Source: an uncultured Bacteroidales bacterium (GTDB lineage Bacteria; Bacteroidota; Bacteroidia; Bacteroidales; UBA932). From it: DNA of 58,960 nucleotides. Below are positions 26,571 to 34,679 of the stretch, in pieces (position 1 is the stretch's first letter; each line of letters opens with the position of its first letter). The notes below the pieces were generated by a model, which made no database searches, was not told the DNA's origin, and was given only the letters and a program-made list of their open reading frames with translations. The DNA is taken from positions 1 to 58,960 of the forward strand of contig CALVDH010000017.1 in assembly GCA_944326235.1 (NCBI GenBank), read 5' to 3'. A program made the position numbers and the translations under genes.

Positions 26571-27841
26571 CAGTCGATGCGGAAGAAGCGGGTATACTCG
26601 TGCAGCACCTTCGGTACGGTGATACCGTCGGGAGTCTGGTTGTTCTCAAGCAGGGCGGCCACTATGCGGGGCAGGGCCAGGGAGCTGCCGTTGAGGGTGT
26701 GGGCGAGCTGGATATGGCCGTCCGCATCCTTGTAACGGAGTTTCAGGCGGTTGGCCTGATAGGACTTGAAGTTGGACACCGAGCTGACTTCCAGCCATCT
26801 CCCCTGAGCCGCGGAGTAGACCTCGAAATCGTATGTGATGGCCGAGGTGAAGCTCATGTCACCTCCGCAGAGACGGACTATGCGGTAGGGCAGTTCCAGC
26901 GAGCTTACCAGCCTCTCCACATGGAGAACCATCTCGTTCAGGGCACGGTCCGAATCCTCCGGAAGGGTAAGCTGGACGATCTCCACCTTATCGAACTGGT
27001 GCAGGCGGTTCAGACCTCTTACGTCCTTGCCGTAGGAGCCGGCCTCGCGGCGGAAGCAGGGGGTATAAGCCGTCATCTTCACGGGGAAGTCGGCCTCGGA
27101 AAGAATCATGTCCCGGTAGATATTTGTAACAGGCACCTCAGCCGTGGGCACCAGATAGAACTTGTCCTGAGAGGCGAAGTACATCTGACCCTCCTTGTCG
27201 GGCAGCTGCCCGGTAGCAAATCCGGAAGCCTCGTTGACCAGTACGGGGGGCTCTATCTCCAGATATCCGGCCTTGGTATTGAAATCCAGGAAATACTGGA
27301 TGAGGGCTCTCTGGAGCCTGGCGCCCTTTCCCTTATAGACGGGGAAACCGGCACCGGTGAGCTTCACGCCCAGGTCGAAATCTATGATGTCGTACTTGGA
27401 GGCCAGTTCCCAGTGGGGAAGAGCCGTATCCGGAAGTTCGGGGGCATCCCCGCCCATGCGGACCACCACGTTGTCATCGGCGTTCCTGCCGGCAGGGACT
27501 GCCTTGTCGGGAAGATTGGGCAGCAGCACCAGCAGCTCGTTCTGCCTGTGCTGGCACTCCTCCATCTCCGCCTCCAGTTTTTTGGACTTCTCCTTCATGG
27601 CGGCCACTTCCTTCTTGGCAGCCTCGGCCTCATCCTTGAGTCCCTGCTGCATGAGCCTGCCTATCTCCTTGGCCTTGGTCTTCTGCGCCGAGAGGGCCGC
27701 GTCGAGTTCTGTCTGGCAGGAACGGCGGCGGCTGTCCTGCTCCAGTATCTGTTCTACGATTTTAGAAGCGTCAAAATTCTTGACTGCCAGCCTTTCCACT
27801 ACGAATTCGGGCTGTTCCCTCAAAAGTTTAAGAGTCAACAT
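26570..27841 (-). CDS. serS: Serine--tRNA ligase
   Basis: A 423-residue class II synthetase. The N-terminal long coiled coil (about 30-105) grips the tRNA arm. Class II motifs follow: TAEVPVTNIYRD, FRREAGSYGKDVRG (motif 2) and LNGSSLALPRIVAALLEN (motif 3). Length is typical. Its -7 element TATATTTG is at 27866-27873, in the T-rich tail of the rpmA terminator. Confidence 0.98.
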   Translation of the reverse strand: MLTLKLLREQPEFVVERLAVKNFDASKIVEQILEQDSRRRSCQTELDAALSAQKTKAKEIGRLMQQGLKDEAEAAKKEVAAMKEKSKKLEAEMEECQHRQNELLVLLPNLPDKAVPAGRNADDNVVVRMGGDAPELPDTALPHWELASKYDIIDFDLGVKLTGAGFPVYKGKGARLQRALIQYFLDFNTKAGYLEIEPPVLVNEASGFATGQLPDKEGQMYFASQDKFYLVPTAEVPVTNIYRDMILSEADFPVKMTAYTPCFRREAGSYGKDVRGLNRLHQFDKVEIVQLTLPEDSDRALNEMVLHVERLVSSLELPYRIVRLCGGDMSFTSAITYDFEVYSAAQGRWLEVSSVSNFKSYQANRLKLRYKDADGHIQLAHTLNGSSLALPRIVAALLENNQTPDGITVPKVLHEYTRFFRID

Positions 27842-27865
27842 CTGTCTACAATTTTAAAACGGACG

Positions 27866-27873
27866 CAAATATA
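27866..27873 (-). promoter_or_regulatory. Promoter -7 element of serS-ruvC
   Basis: TATATTTG on the minus strand fits TAnnTTTG, 25 bases before the serS ATG. Confidence 0.5.
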
Positions 27874-27881
27874 ATAAAAAA

Positions 27882-27909
27882 ATGGACTGCCGCGTCCGCA
27901 ACAGTCCAT
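27882..27909 (-). terminator. Intrinsic terminator of rplU-rpmA
   Basis: On the minus strand ATGGACTG (27909-27902) pairs with CAGTCCAT (27889-27882), followed by a T7 run. It lies 22 bases after the rpmA stop. Confidence 0.75.
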
Positions 27910-27931
27910 CTGTTTCTATTCCGTATGGCGG

Positions 27932-28195
27932 TTACTCAGCCACTGGAGGCAGTACCGATACGAAGGACTTGTTCTCCCTGGTCTTACGGAATGTAACCAC
28001 TCCGTCCACGAGGGCGTACAGAGTATGGTCCTTGCCCATGCCTACGTTCTTACCGGGATAGTGGACTGTGCCTCTCTGACGTACGAGGATGTTGCCGGCC
28101 TTGGCCATCTGGCCGCCGAACAGCTTCAGTCCAAGTCGTTTGCTATGTGATTCACGACCGTTCTTAGAACTACCGACACCTTTTTTGTGAGCCAT
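27932..28195 (-). CDS. rpmA: Large-subunit ribosomal protein L27
   Basis: An 87-residue protein that opens [20 protein letters not shown], the L27 signature; [10 protein letters not shown] and GKDHTLYAL follow. The N-terminal tail reaches the peptidyl-transferase centre. There is no N-terminal cleavable extension of the Firmicutes type. It pairs with rplU, 20 bp upstream, the usual order. Confidence 0.98.
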   Translation of the reverse strand: MAHKKGVGSSKNGRESHSKRLGLKLFGGQMAKAGNILVRQRGTVHYPGKNVGMGKDHTLYALVDGVVTFRKTRENKSFVSVLPPVAE

Positions 28196-28215
28196 AAGTA
28201 TTTCCTCCTATTTCA

Positions 28216-28524
28216 TTAAGCGATCTCTTCGATGAGAATCTGGGTTAAACACTGGCGGTGACCGTTCAGCTTCTGATAGCCTTTGCGGCGTCTCTTCTTG
28301 AAGACCAGAACCTTGTCAGCCTTTACATGATCCACGATGGTGGCCTTTACATTAACACCCTCTACATAGGGGGTACCTACCTTGACCGAACCGTTGTCAT
28401 CGGTCAGAAGCACTTTGGTGAAGTCGAGAGAAGCACCCTTCTCGCCCTCGAGGCGGTTTACGAAGATCTTCTTGCCCTTCTCCACTTTCATCTGCTGTCC
28501 TGCAATGTCTACAATTGCGTACAT
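28216..28524 (-). CDS. rplU: Large-subunit ribosomal protein L21
   Basis: A 102-residue protein opening MYAIVDIAGQQMKVEKGKK, with KADKVLVFKKRRRKGYQKL and GHRQCLTQ as the conserved C-terminal rRNA-binding motif. First gene of rplU-rpmA, transcribed from a strong promoter at 28629-28660. Confidence 0.98.
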   Translation of the reverse strand: MYAIVDIAGQQMKVEKGKKIFVNRLEGEKGASLDFTKVLLTDDNGSVKVGTPYVEGVNVKATIVDHVKADKVLVFKKRRRKGYQKLNGHRQCLTQILIEEIA

Positions 28525-28628
28525 TTACTTTAATCTGTTTTAAAAGTTAGCGGCAGTAAGCGGCTGCTGTACTCGCAAGCAGCTCTTTTTCAATAGCTTA
28601 ACAACCTACATCATTGTTTTTGGGAGAG

Positions 28629-28660
28629 CAAAAGTAATACATTTCACTATTTTTCACAAA
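28629..28660 (-). promoter_or_regulatory. Promoter of rplU-rpmA
   Basis: On the minus strand TTTG (28660-28657) and TACTTTTG (28636-28629) are separated by 20 bases, an exact consensus match. It predicts a leader of about 100 nt before rplU, long enough for an L21 autoregulatory structure. Confidence 0.75.
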
Positions 28661-28688
28661 TTTAAATCAAAAAACTTACTTTTTTTCA

Positions 28689-28696
28689 TAAATTTG
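28689..28696 (+). promoter_or_regulatory. Promoter -7 element of the ATPase-sirtuin-UpxY cluster
   Basis: TAAATTTG fits TAnnTTTG, 26 bases before the ATG at 28723; divergent from the rplU promoter. Confidence 0.5.
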
Positions 28697-28722
28697 CTCC
28701 CGCGAAAAACTAAGATGACAAC

Positions 28723-29703
28723 ATGGAATCCCCTTTTACTCACAACTCCATCGCCACTGGCAGCGACTTTCTTTCAAGGAAAAAAGACGTCAGCCAGCTC
28801 GTATCCATTATCGCAGATGGCAGACATGCCGTCATCTACGAGCCTCCCCGTACCGGGAAACGTTCACTCATCCACGCGGCCCTGAGCCGGTATGAGCAGA
28901 ATCCCGGGTACCGTATCACACACATAAGTCTCCTCAGCACGATCGACACAGAGGATTTTTCCAGCATACTGGAAGACATCAGCTCCATGCCGGCCTCACC
29001 CAGGCCCGTCATATACATGGAGGAATTCCAGAACATCCTCAGACTCGAAGGACGGGACAGACTGATCCGCACTTTGGAAAAGGAATGGCAGAGACAGGAC
29101 GGGCCTGTTTTCATAGTCTCAGGTTCCAAGATCAATGCCATGAAATACATATTCGAGGAGAAGAAACACTTCTACCGCCTCTACGAGAGAGTGTCCCTGT
29201 CCCCTATCGACGAGAATCTGATCTCCGAGCACATAATCAAGACTTTTCTTCGCGTAGGAAGGGTCGTGGAACCGTCCCAGGCAGAGTATATCTACAGCCT
29301 CACCGACGGGCATCCCTGGTATATCTGGCAGATAGCCAACAGCTGTTTCAACCTCACCAAGGGCTACCTGACGGACAACCTTCTGGAAGAGGCCATAGAC
29401 TCTCTGCTGTACACCCACACTCCCAGGTTCCAGGACATAACCGACGGACTGAGCCGGTATCAGGTATACCTGCTGCGGGCCATCTTCGACGGGGTGACCA
29501 AGGTCAGCTCCACGGCGGCCATCAACAGCTATCACCTCAACTCCTCGGCCAACGTCCACCGTCTCAAGGAGGCCCTCACCAAGAAAGAGGTGGTGGTCTT
29601 CGACGCCCAGGACATTCCTCACATCATAGATCCGATGTTCCGGGTATGGCTGGACCGGTTCTACTTCAAGACAGGCAAAACTTATAAGAGACAGAATATA
29701 TGA
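28723..29703 (+). CDS. Archaeal-type P-loop ATPase with degenerate Walker motifs
   Basis: A 326-residue protein resembling the AAA ATPases common in Bacteroidetes and Archaea (FTHNSIATGSDFLSRKKDVS resembles their opening motif). The P-loop reads EPPRTGKRS (about 44-52): the residue after the lysine, normally Thr or Ser, is Arg, and the leading Gly is Glu. Walker B is PVIYMEEFQN, with Glu instead of Asp. A winged-helix-like C-terminal part follows. Nucleotide hydrolysis may be weak or absent. Its stop overlaps the start of the sirtuin gene by ATGA. Function unknown. Confidence 0.78.
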   Translation: MESPFTHNSIATGSDFLSRKKDVSQLVSIIADGRHAVIYEPPRTGKRSLIHAALSRYEQNPGYRITHISLLSTIDTEDFSSILEDISSMPASPRPVIYMEEFQNILRLEGRDRLIRTLEKEWQRQDGPVFIVSGSKINAMKYIFEEKKHFYRLYERVSLSPIDENLISEHIIKTFLRVGRVVEPSQAEYIYSLTDGHPWYIWQIANSCFNLTKGYLTDNLLEEAIDSLLYTHTPRFQDITDGLSRYQVYLLRAIFDGVTKVSSTAAINSYHLNSSANVHRLKEALTKKEVVVFDAQDIPHIIDPMFRVWLDRFYFKTGKTYKRQNI

Positions 29704-30386
29704 AAAAACTGGCAGTACTCTCCGGAGCCGGAGTGAGCAAGGAAAGCGGAATCAATACCTTCCGCGACTCGGACGGAATGTGGGAACAGTACCGCGTGGA
29801 GGAAGTGGCCTCCATCGAGGGCTGGTACCGCAATCCCGGTCTGGTCCTGGACTTCTACAATGCCCGCCGCCGGGACATACAGACCCGGCAGCCCAATGAG
29901 GCCCACCGCATCATCGCAGCCCTGGAGAAAGACTTCGATGTCACTGTCATCACCCAGAACATAGACAACCTCCACGAGCGGGCCGGCTCTTCCCGGGTGC
30001 TCCATCTCCACGGGGAGATCACCAAGGCCCGCGGCGAGAGGTCGCCCAAGCCGGTCTACGACATAGGCTACAGCGACATCCGCCTCGGGGACCTCGACGA
30101 CCGGGGCGAGCAGCTCCGGCCTGACATCGTCTGGTTCGGGGAGGCCGTGCCCATGATCGAGCCGGCCGCGGAGATCGTATCGGAGTGCGACATACTGCTG
30201 GTCATCGGCACCTCGCTGGTGGTCTACCCTGCCGCCGGTCTGGTCAACTACGTACGCAACGGCGTGCCCCTCTACCTGGTGGACCCCAAACCCATCCACG
30301 TAGGCTACAAGTATTACACCCAGATCCAGGACGTGGCCACCGCCGGCATGCGCAGGTTCCTGGACTTAGTACCCTCTCTCAAATGA
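29700..30386 (+). CDS. SIR2-family NAD-dependent deacylase (CobB/SIRT5-like)
   Basis: A 228-residue sirtuin. The NAD-binding motif is SGAGVSKESGINTFR, TQNIDNLHERAG is the second signature, and the catalytic His104 lies in LHLHGE. Tyr53 and Arg56 (FYNAR) match the YxxR pair that makes class III sirtuins prefer succinyl or malonyl lysine. No zinc-binding cysteines are present between the catalytic His and the WFGE motif, where E. coli CobB and eukaryotic sirtuins have them. It is coupled by ATGA overlaps to both the ATPase before and the UpxY gene after. Confidence 0.9.
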   Translation: MKKLAVLSGAGVSKESGINTFRDSDGMWEQYRVEEVASIEGWYRNPGLVLDFYNARRRDIQTRQPNEAHRIIAALEKDFDVTVITQNIDNLHERAGSSRVLHLHGEITKARGERSPKPVYDIGYSDIRLGDLDDRGEQLRPDIVWFGEAVPMIEPAAEIVSECDILLVIGTSLVVYPAAGLVNYVRNGVPLYLVDPKPIHVGYKYYTQIQDVATAGMRRFLDLVPSLK

Positions 30387-30907
30387 GTCCGGACACCCCT
30401 GCACCCAGAGTTCTCAAGTCCCAGCCCGTCAGATGGTACGTGCTGTACACCGCCTCCAGGGCCGAAAAAGCCGTGGAGCGGCGGCTGACGCTCATGGGTG
30501 CCGAGGTATTCCTGCCCCTGTACCGGGAGAAGCGCAAGTGGTCCGACCGCGTCAAGACCGTGGAGATCCCCCTGTACCGCTCCTACATCTTCGTCCACTG
30601 CACCAGGGCACAGCTGTCCAAGTACGCCTCGGTGGAAGGCGTGGCCTGCCCGGTCTATTACTGCGGCGAGCCGGCCGTCATCCGGGACTCCGAGATAGAG
30701 GAGATCCACAAGTTCCTCATAGTGGTCGACCAGAGCCGCATCATCTCCGAAGGCGACATGGTCCGCATCCTCGGAGGCCCCTTCGAGAAACGCACCGGCC
30801 GCGTCACCAAGATCGACAACCGCTTCATCTACCTCACCCTCGAGTCCATCGGCAACCTCACCGTCTGCGCCGAGCTGCGCATCGACAAGGAGATGGTCGG
30901 AAAATAA
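30383..30907 (+). CDS. UpxY/NusG-family transcription antiterminator
   Basis: A 174-residue protein. The N-terminal NGN domain has RWYVLYTASRAEKAVERRL and FLPLYREKRKW; the C-terminal KOW domain has GDMVRILGGPFEKRTGRV. The start at 30383 was chosen because it overlaps the sirtuin stop (ATGA) and places the NGN domain at the usual distance. UpxY proteins normally precede capsule or polysaccharide loci and carry RNA polymerase through their terminators. Here no glycan operon follows: the next gene is rpmE2 on the other strand. Its target must lie elsewhere or be different. Confidence 0.9.
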   Translation: MSPDTPAPRVLKSQPVRWYVLYTASRAEKAVERRLTLMGAEVFLPLYREKRKWSDRVKTVEIPLYRSYIFVHCTRAQLSKYASVEGVACPVYYCGEPAVIRDSEIEEIHKFLIVVDQSRIISEGDMVRILGGPFEKRTGRVTKIDNRFIYLTLESIGNLTVCAELRIDKEMVGK

Positions 30908-30910
30908 AAA

Positions 30911-30940
30911 TTCCGGCAGACAAGTGAATGTCTGTCGGAA
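30911..30940 (-). terminator. Intrinsic terminator of rpmE2
   Basis: On the minus strand TTCCGACAGACA (30940-30929) pairs with TGTCTGCCGGAA (30922-30911), one G-T pair, followed by TTTTTATTTT. It lies also just past the UpxY gene and could stop plus-strand transcripts weakly. Confidence 0.85.
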
Positions 30941-30974
30941 TCGATATTGTTGGAGAAGTTCCTTCCTGGCAGGA

Positions 30975-31226
30975 TTACTTCTGACGGTTCTTGTAGCGCT
31001 GGTAGAATTTGTCCACGCGGCCGGCGGTGTCGACGAGCTTCATCTTTCCGGTATAGAAAGGATGGGAGGTGTTGGAAATCTCGACCTTCACGAGGGGATA
31101 GGTCACGCCCTCGATGTCGATGGTCTCCTTGGTGTTGACACAGGAGCGGGTGATGAACACATGCTCATTGGACATATCCTTGAAAGCTACAAGACGGTAG
31201 GATTCGGGATGTATACCTTTTTTCAT
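30975..31226 (-). CDS. rpmE2: Large-subunit ribosomal protein L31, type B
   Basis: An 83-residue protein opening [40 protein letters not shown] and VDKFYQRY are type B L31 signatures. It lacks the CxxC zinc motif of the A type. It is the usual form in Bacteroidetes. It has a strong promoter and terminator of its own. Confidence 0.97.
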   Translation of the reverse strand: MKKGIHPESYRLVAFKDMSNEHVFITRSCVNTKETIDIEGVTYPLVKVEISNTSHPFYTGKMKLVDTAGRVDKFYQRYKNRQK

Positions 31227-31268
31227 TGTGTGTGAGTGTTTATAAATTGTCTAATCAAATTCGGACCG

Positions 31269-31300
31269 CAAAAGTATGTATAATTTCTCTGACTCCCAAA
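31269..31300 (-). promoter_or_regulatory. Promoter of rpmE2
   Basis: On the minus strand TTTG (31300-31297) and TACTTTTG (31276-31269) are separated by 20 bases, an exact consensus match, 42 bases before the ATG. Confidence 0.75.
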
Positions 31301-31316
31301 TTTTTCCGCGTCATAT

Positions 31317-32492
31317 TCAGGCTCCGGGATTTTTCACCCGCGTCAGCTGGTCATCGTAGAGCATGTAGCGGCGGGCCTTGCGGATCCACTTCTGTTCCTC
31401 GAGCTTGATATGCTCGAAAAGTCCGCTCCACGAGACATCCCCCCTGACATAGGCGTCCATGACCTCGTCCCCGAGCACTGCCGGAAGACCCGAGATATCC
31501 ACTCCGGTCCCGTCCTCCACGAGCTGCCGCATGATGCGCAGGGCGTGTGCCGTCGAGTGATAGGGCACACCGGGGCGGGGCAGCATCTGGAAGCCGAAGC
31601 AGCTTCTGTCCTTCCATCTGCCGAAACGGGGCGAGAAGACCGTCCTGCGCAGGAATACGCCCGAGTCGGAAAGTCCGCCCAGGTCATTTCCCTCCCGCAG
31701 ATACCTGTCCATATACGGAGCGCCGAACAATTCGTAGGGACGCGCCGTACCCTCTCCGAAGCTCAGGTCGGTGCCCGAGAGGAGGACCATGCCGCAGTAG
31801 AAATTGGAAGTGAACAGCCCCGGCACATCCTGACGCGGAGGGATGCTCCACGGCATCAGGTACTGGGTGGCGGGACGCACCATATAGGAGATGATGTGCA
31901 GGGGGAACCTGGCGCCTATCTCCGAATAGAAGAGATTGGCCAGCTCTCCCAGCGTAAGGCCGTGCCGGTGAGGTATGCCCTCTATGCCCGCGGCCTCCGA
32001 ACTGCCGGGACAGAGGGTCGTGCCCTCCACCGAGCGGCCGCAGATGTTCTCCCGGTCCAGGATGTAGACCGAAAGGGACAGCCCGCCGTGATGTATGATC
32101 TGGAATATCTCGTAGAGCAGGGCAGTCAGGGAATCGTACCTGGAGCCGGTATCCTGGTACTCGACGATAAGGGCATCCACATCCTCCAGCACCCCGGCAT
32201 CCATGGACAGTTCCCCTGAAGGGCCGGTGTGCAGAGGTACGAACATACAGTCGTCCAGTCCCAGGGAAGCATACACAGGGGCCTCGCCCAGCGACCTGTC
32301 GGGCTTCTCCCCGAAGATGCCGTCGGCGGGGAAAAGCACCTTGCGCAGCCTTCCGTTGCGGTACAGGCTCTCGAAGAGATACTCCTGCCGCTCCGGATCC
32401 CAGGCCGACTGATTGCACAGCACTGCCAGGGAGCCCCGGCGCAGCACCAGATCCTCCTGACGGTCGAGCGGTGTGGTCCTGAATGAGAACAT
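31317..32492 (-). CDS. DUF1343 protein, NamZ-like exo-beta-N-acetylmuramidase
   Basis: A 391-residue protein matching DUF1343 landmarks: LAVLCNQSAW near the start, DALIVEYQDTGSRYDSL, YILDRENICG and PHRHGLTLGELANLFYSE. Characterised NamZ enzymes remove terminal MurNAc from wall fragments. No signal peptide is visible, although many relatives are exported, so this copy may act on recycled muropeptides in the cytosol. It follows glmM by 6 bp, next to another amino-sugar gene, at the end of the Bat operon. Assignment is from motif memory. Confidence 0.82.
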   Translation of the reverse strand: MFSFRTTPLDRQEDLVLRRGSLAVLCNQSAWDPERQEYLFESLYRNGRLRKVLFPADGIFGEKPDRSLGEAPVYASLGLDDCMFVPLHTGPSGELSMDAGVLEDVDALIVEYQDTGSRYDSLTALLYEIFQIIHHGGLSLSVYILDRENICGRSVEGTTLCPGSSEAAGIEGIPHRHGLTLGELANLFYSEIGARFPLHIISYMVRPATQYLMPWSIPPRQDVPGLFTSNFYCGMVLLSGTDLSFGEGTARPYELFGAPYMDRYLREGNDLGGLSDSGVFLRRTVFSPRFGRWKDRSCFGFQMLPRPGVPYHSTAHALRIMRQLVEDGTGVDISGLPAVLGDEVMDAYVRGDVSWSGLFEHIKLEEQKWIRKARRYMLYDDQLTRVKNPGA

Positions 32493-32498
32493 ACCGCC

Positions 32499-33887
32499 CT
32501 AGCCTATTATTTTCTTAGCGATATCAATCACGTCGGCAGCCACCTTCTCGGCAGCAGCCTCGTCCGCAGCCTCGGAGTAGACGCGGATGATGGGCTCGGT
32601 GTTGGACTTGCGCAGATGCACCCACATCCTCTCGCGGTCGAAGTCGATCTTCACCCCGTCGATGTCGGTGATGCGCTCCGAGGCATAGCGGCGCTTTATC
32701 TCCTCCAGTATCTTCTCTATCAGCGAGCGGTCGGAGAGCTCGATACGGTTCTTTGATATCACGTACTGAGGCAGGCCGGCACGTACCTCGGTCACCTTCT
32801 TGCCGGAACGGACCAGGGAACTCAGGAATAGAGCAGTACCTATGAGAGCGTCGCGGCCGTAATGCAGGTCGGGCACGATTACACCTCCGTTGCCCTCGCC
32901 ACCGATAACGGCACCGGTGCGCTTCATTTCGGTGGTCACATTGACCTCACCCACAGCAGAAGCGGTGTAGGTGCAGCCGTGAGCCTCGGTCACGTCGCGC
33001 AGGGCACGGGACGAGGAGAGATTAGATACTGTCGGACCGGGCTTGAGCGAGAGCACGTAATCGGCCACGGACACCAGGGTGTACTCCTCCCCGAAGAACG
33101 AGCCGTCCTCGCAGACCAGGGCCAGACGGTCCACGTCCGGATCCACCGCGATACCCAGGTCAGCCTTCTCGGAAGCCACGCGGGAGCACAGGTCCACAAG
33201 GTGAGAGGGCAGCGGCTCGGGATTGTGCGCGAACTGTCCGGTAGGCTCGCAGTTGAGCCTGATGCACTCTACTCCGAGAGCCTCCAGCAGACGGGGCATA
33301 ACGATGCCGCCCACAGAGTTGACCGCATCCAGCACCACCTTGAAACCGCGGGCGCGGATACCCTCCGCATCCACCAGCGGATGAGCCAGGACAGCCTGCA
33401 CGTGCGCATCGGTAAAGTCCTTCCCGACGTACGAGCCCAGCGAGTCCACATCGCAGTACTCGAAGCCCTCGCGGTCGGCTATCTCAACCAGTTCCGCACC
33501 CTCGGCGGCATTGAGGAACTCCCCGTGCTCATTGAGCAGCTTGAGGGCATTCCACTGCTTGGGATTGTGCGAAGCCGTCAGGATGATACCTCCGTCGGCC
33601 TTCTCGAAGACCACGGCCATCTCCACAGTCGGAGTGGAGGCCAGACCGGCGTTGACCACGTCTATGCCGAAGGCTCTCAGGGTTCCGCAGACTATCTCGT
33701 CCACCATGGGACCCGAGATACGGGCATCACGTCCCACCACCACCTTGAGGCGGCGGTCACCCTTGCTGCGGTGCAGCATGGCGCTGTATGCTGATACGAA
33801 TTTTACAATGTCGAGCGGTGTAAGCGAGTCTCCGCAGGAGCCCCCGATGGTACCCCTGATACCGGAGATAGATTTGATAAGTGTCAT
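32499..33887 (-). CDS. glmM: Phosphoglucosamine mutase / phosphohexomutase
   Basis: A 462-residue alpha-D-phosphohexomutase. The phosphoserine is Ser106 in ILTASHNPKQWNALK, the metal-binding loop is DPDVDRLAL, the sugar-binding loop is GGEGNGG, and the phosphate-binding loop is RKSNTEPIIRVYSE. The motif set fits the GlmM branch (glucosamine 6-phosphate to 1-phosphate, for peptidoglycan); phosphomannomutase activity is the alternative. It lies 12 bp after batE and 6 bp before the NamZ-like gene. Confidence 0.88.
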   Translation of the reverse strand: MTLIKSISGIRGTIGGSCGDSLTPLDIVKFVSAYSAMLHRSKGDRRLKVVVGRDARISGPMVDEIVCGTLRAFGIDVVNAGLASTPTVEMAVVFEKADGGIILTASHNPKQWNALKLLNEHGEFLNAAEGAELVEIADREGFEYCDVDSLGSYVGKDFTDAHVQAVLAHPLVDAEGIRARGFKVVLDAVNSVGGIVMPRLLEALGVECIRLNCEPTGQFAHNPEPLPSHLVDLCSRVASEKADLGIAVDPDVDRLALVCEDGSFFGEEYTLVSVADYVLSLKPGPTVSNLSSSRALRDVTEAHGCTYTASAVGEVNVTTEMKRTGAVIGGEGNGGVIVPDLHYGRDALIGTALFLSSLVRSGKKVTEVRAGLPQYVISKNRIELSDRSLIEKILEEIKRRYASERITDIDGVKIDFDRERMWVHLRKSNTEPIIRVYSEAADEAAAEKVAADVIDIAKKIIG

Positions 33888-33899
33888 AGCTGTATAGTT

Positions 33900-34679
33900 T
33901 TAAATTGTTTCAATATCATTGCCCTGCAGCCATCCCTGCCGTCCGTCCGACAGTTCTATGCGGTACCACTTTCCGAGGCTGTCCACTACCGAGACCTTGG
34001 TCCCCTCGTGCAGGATGAAGAGAGACTGGTCGGTAGAGCCTGGAGAACTCTTGACACTGCTCACCGGAACGGTCACCACCGCCTCGCCCGAGTCCTCTAC
34101 GGCCGAGCGCAGGTTGAAGGCAAATACAGTGGAAACCACCATGAAGACGAGGCCCACCACCGCCAGGGCGAAGGCCGTCTTGCGCAGGGCCAGGGAGCGT
34201 CCGAAGCGGAACAGCAGCACCATTACGGCCACCGTCAGCAGCAGGGCGAGGGCAATCCAGGCCCAGGCATCAGAGGACAGGGTGTCGCGGAAGGCCTTGA
34301 ACCAGGTCAGGAGAATGAACTCCGGCACGGCCTCTATCCGGTCCAGTGTCCCCTCGCGGGCTATCTCCAGGTTGACGGCAGCATCCTCACAGGCAGGGTC
34401 CAGTTTCAGGGCCTTCTCGTAGTAGAGTATCGAGCGGCCCAGCTGATGTCTCAGCTTATAGCAGCAGTTGCCCATATTGTAGTACAGGTCCGGCGATACA
34501 TAGCCGGCTTCCTCGATGGCGGCGAATCCGTCCAGGGCCGCCCGGTAATTCTCTTCCGTATAGTCGCTGACTGCCTGAGCCCAGAGCGAGTCCACATTCT
34601 GGGCCTGAGCCGCCGGCAGCGCCAGGGCCGCCAGCATCAGCGCGACTGTCATCATTCTTATCATCGTCTTCATACTCAA
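33900..34679 (-). CDS. batE: BatE: TPR and SH3-like protein
   Basis: A 259-residue protein with a signal peptide (MMTVALMLAALALPAAQAQ), TPR-like repeats (VSPDLYYNMGNCCYKL, SILYYEKALKLDPACEDA), two membrane segments (about 125-145 and 155-175), and a C-terminal SH3-like domain ending GRQGWLQGNDIE. Last Bat member in the operon; its start overlaps the batD stop by ATGA. Bat proteins support aerotolerance in Bacteroides; the biochemical role is not established. Confidence 0.85.
   Translation of the reverse strand: MSMKTMIRMMTVALMLAALALPAAQAQNVDSLWAQAVSDYTEENYRAALDGFAAIEEAGYVSPDLYYNMGNCCYKLRHQLGRSILYYEKALKLDPACEDAAVNLEIAREGTLDRIEAVPEFILLTWFKAFRDTLSSDAWAWIALALLLTVAVMVLLFRFGRSLALRKTAFALAVVGLVFMVVSTVFAFNLRSAVEDSGEAVVTVPVSSVKSSPGSTDQSLFILHEGTKVSVVDSLGKWYRIELSDGRQGWLQGNDIETI

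Noticed and set aside
30185..30382. Upstream extension of the UpxY gene
   Set aside because: It is the sirtuin gene read in another frame; the ATGA overlap at 30383 is the natural start.
29700..30386. Defence-type SIR2 effector
   Set aside because: Motifs fit a housekeeping CobB/SIRT5-like deacylase; no NADase-type fusion, Argonaute or HerA partner is present.
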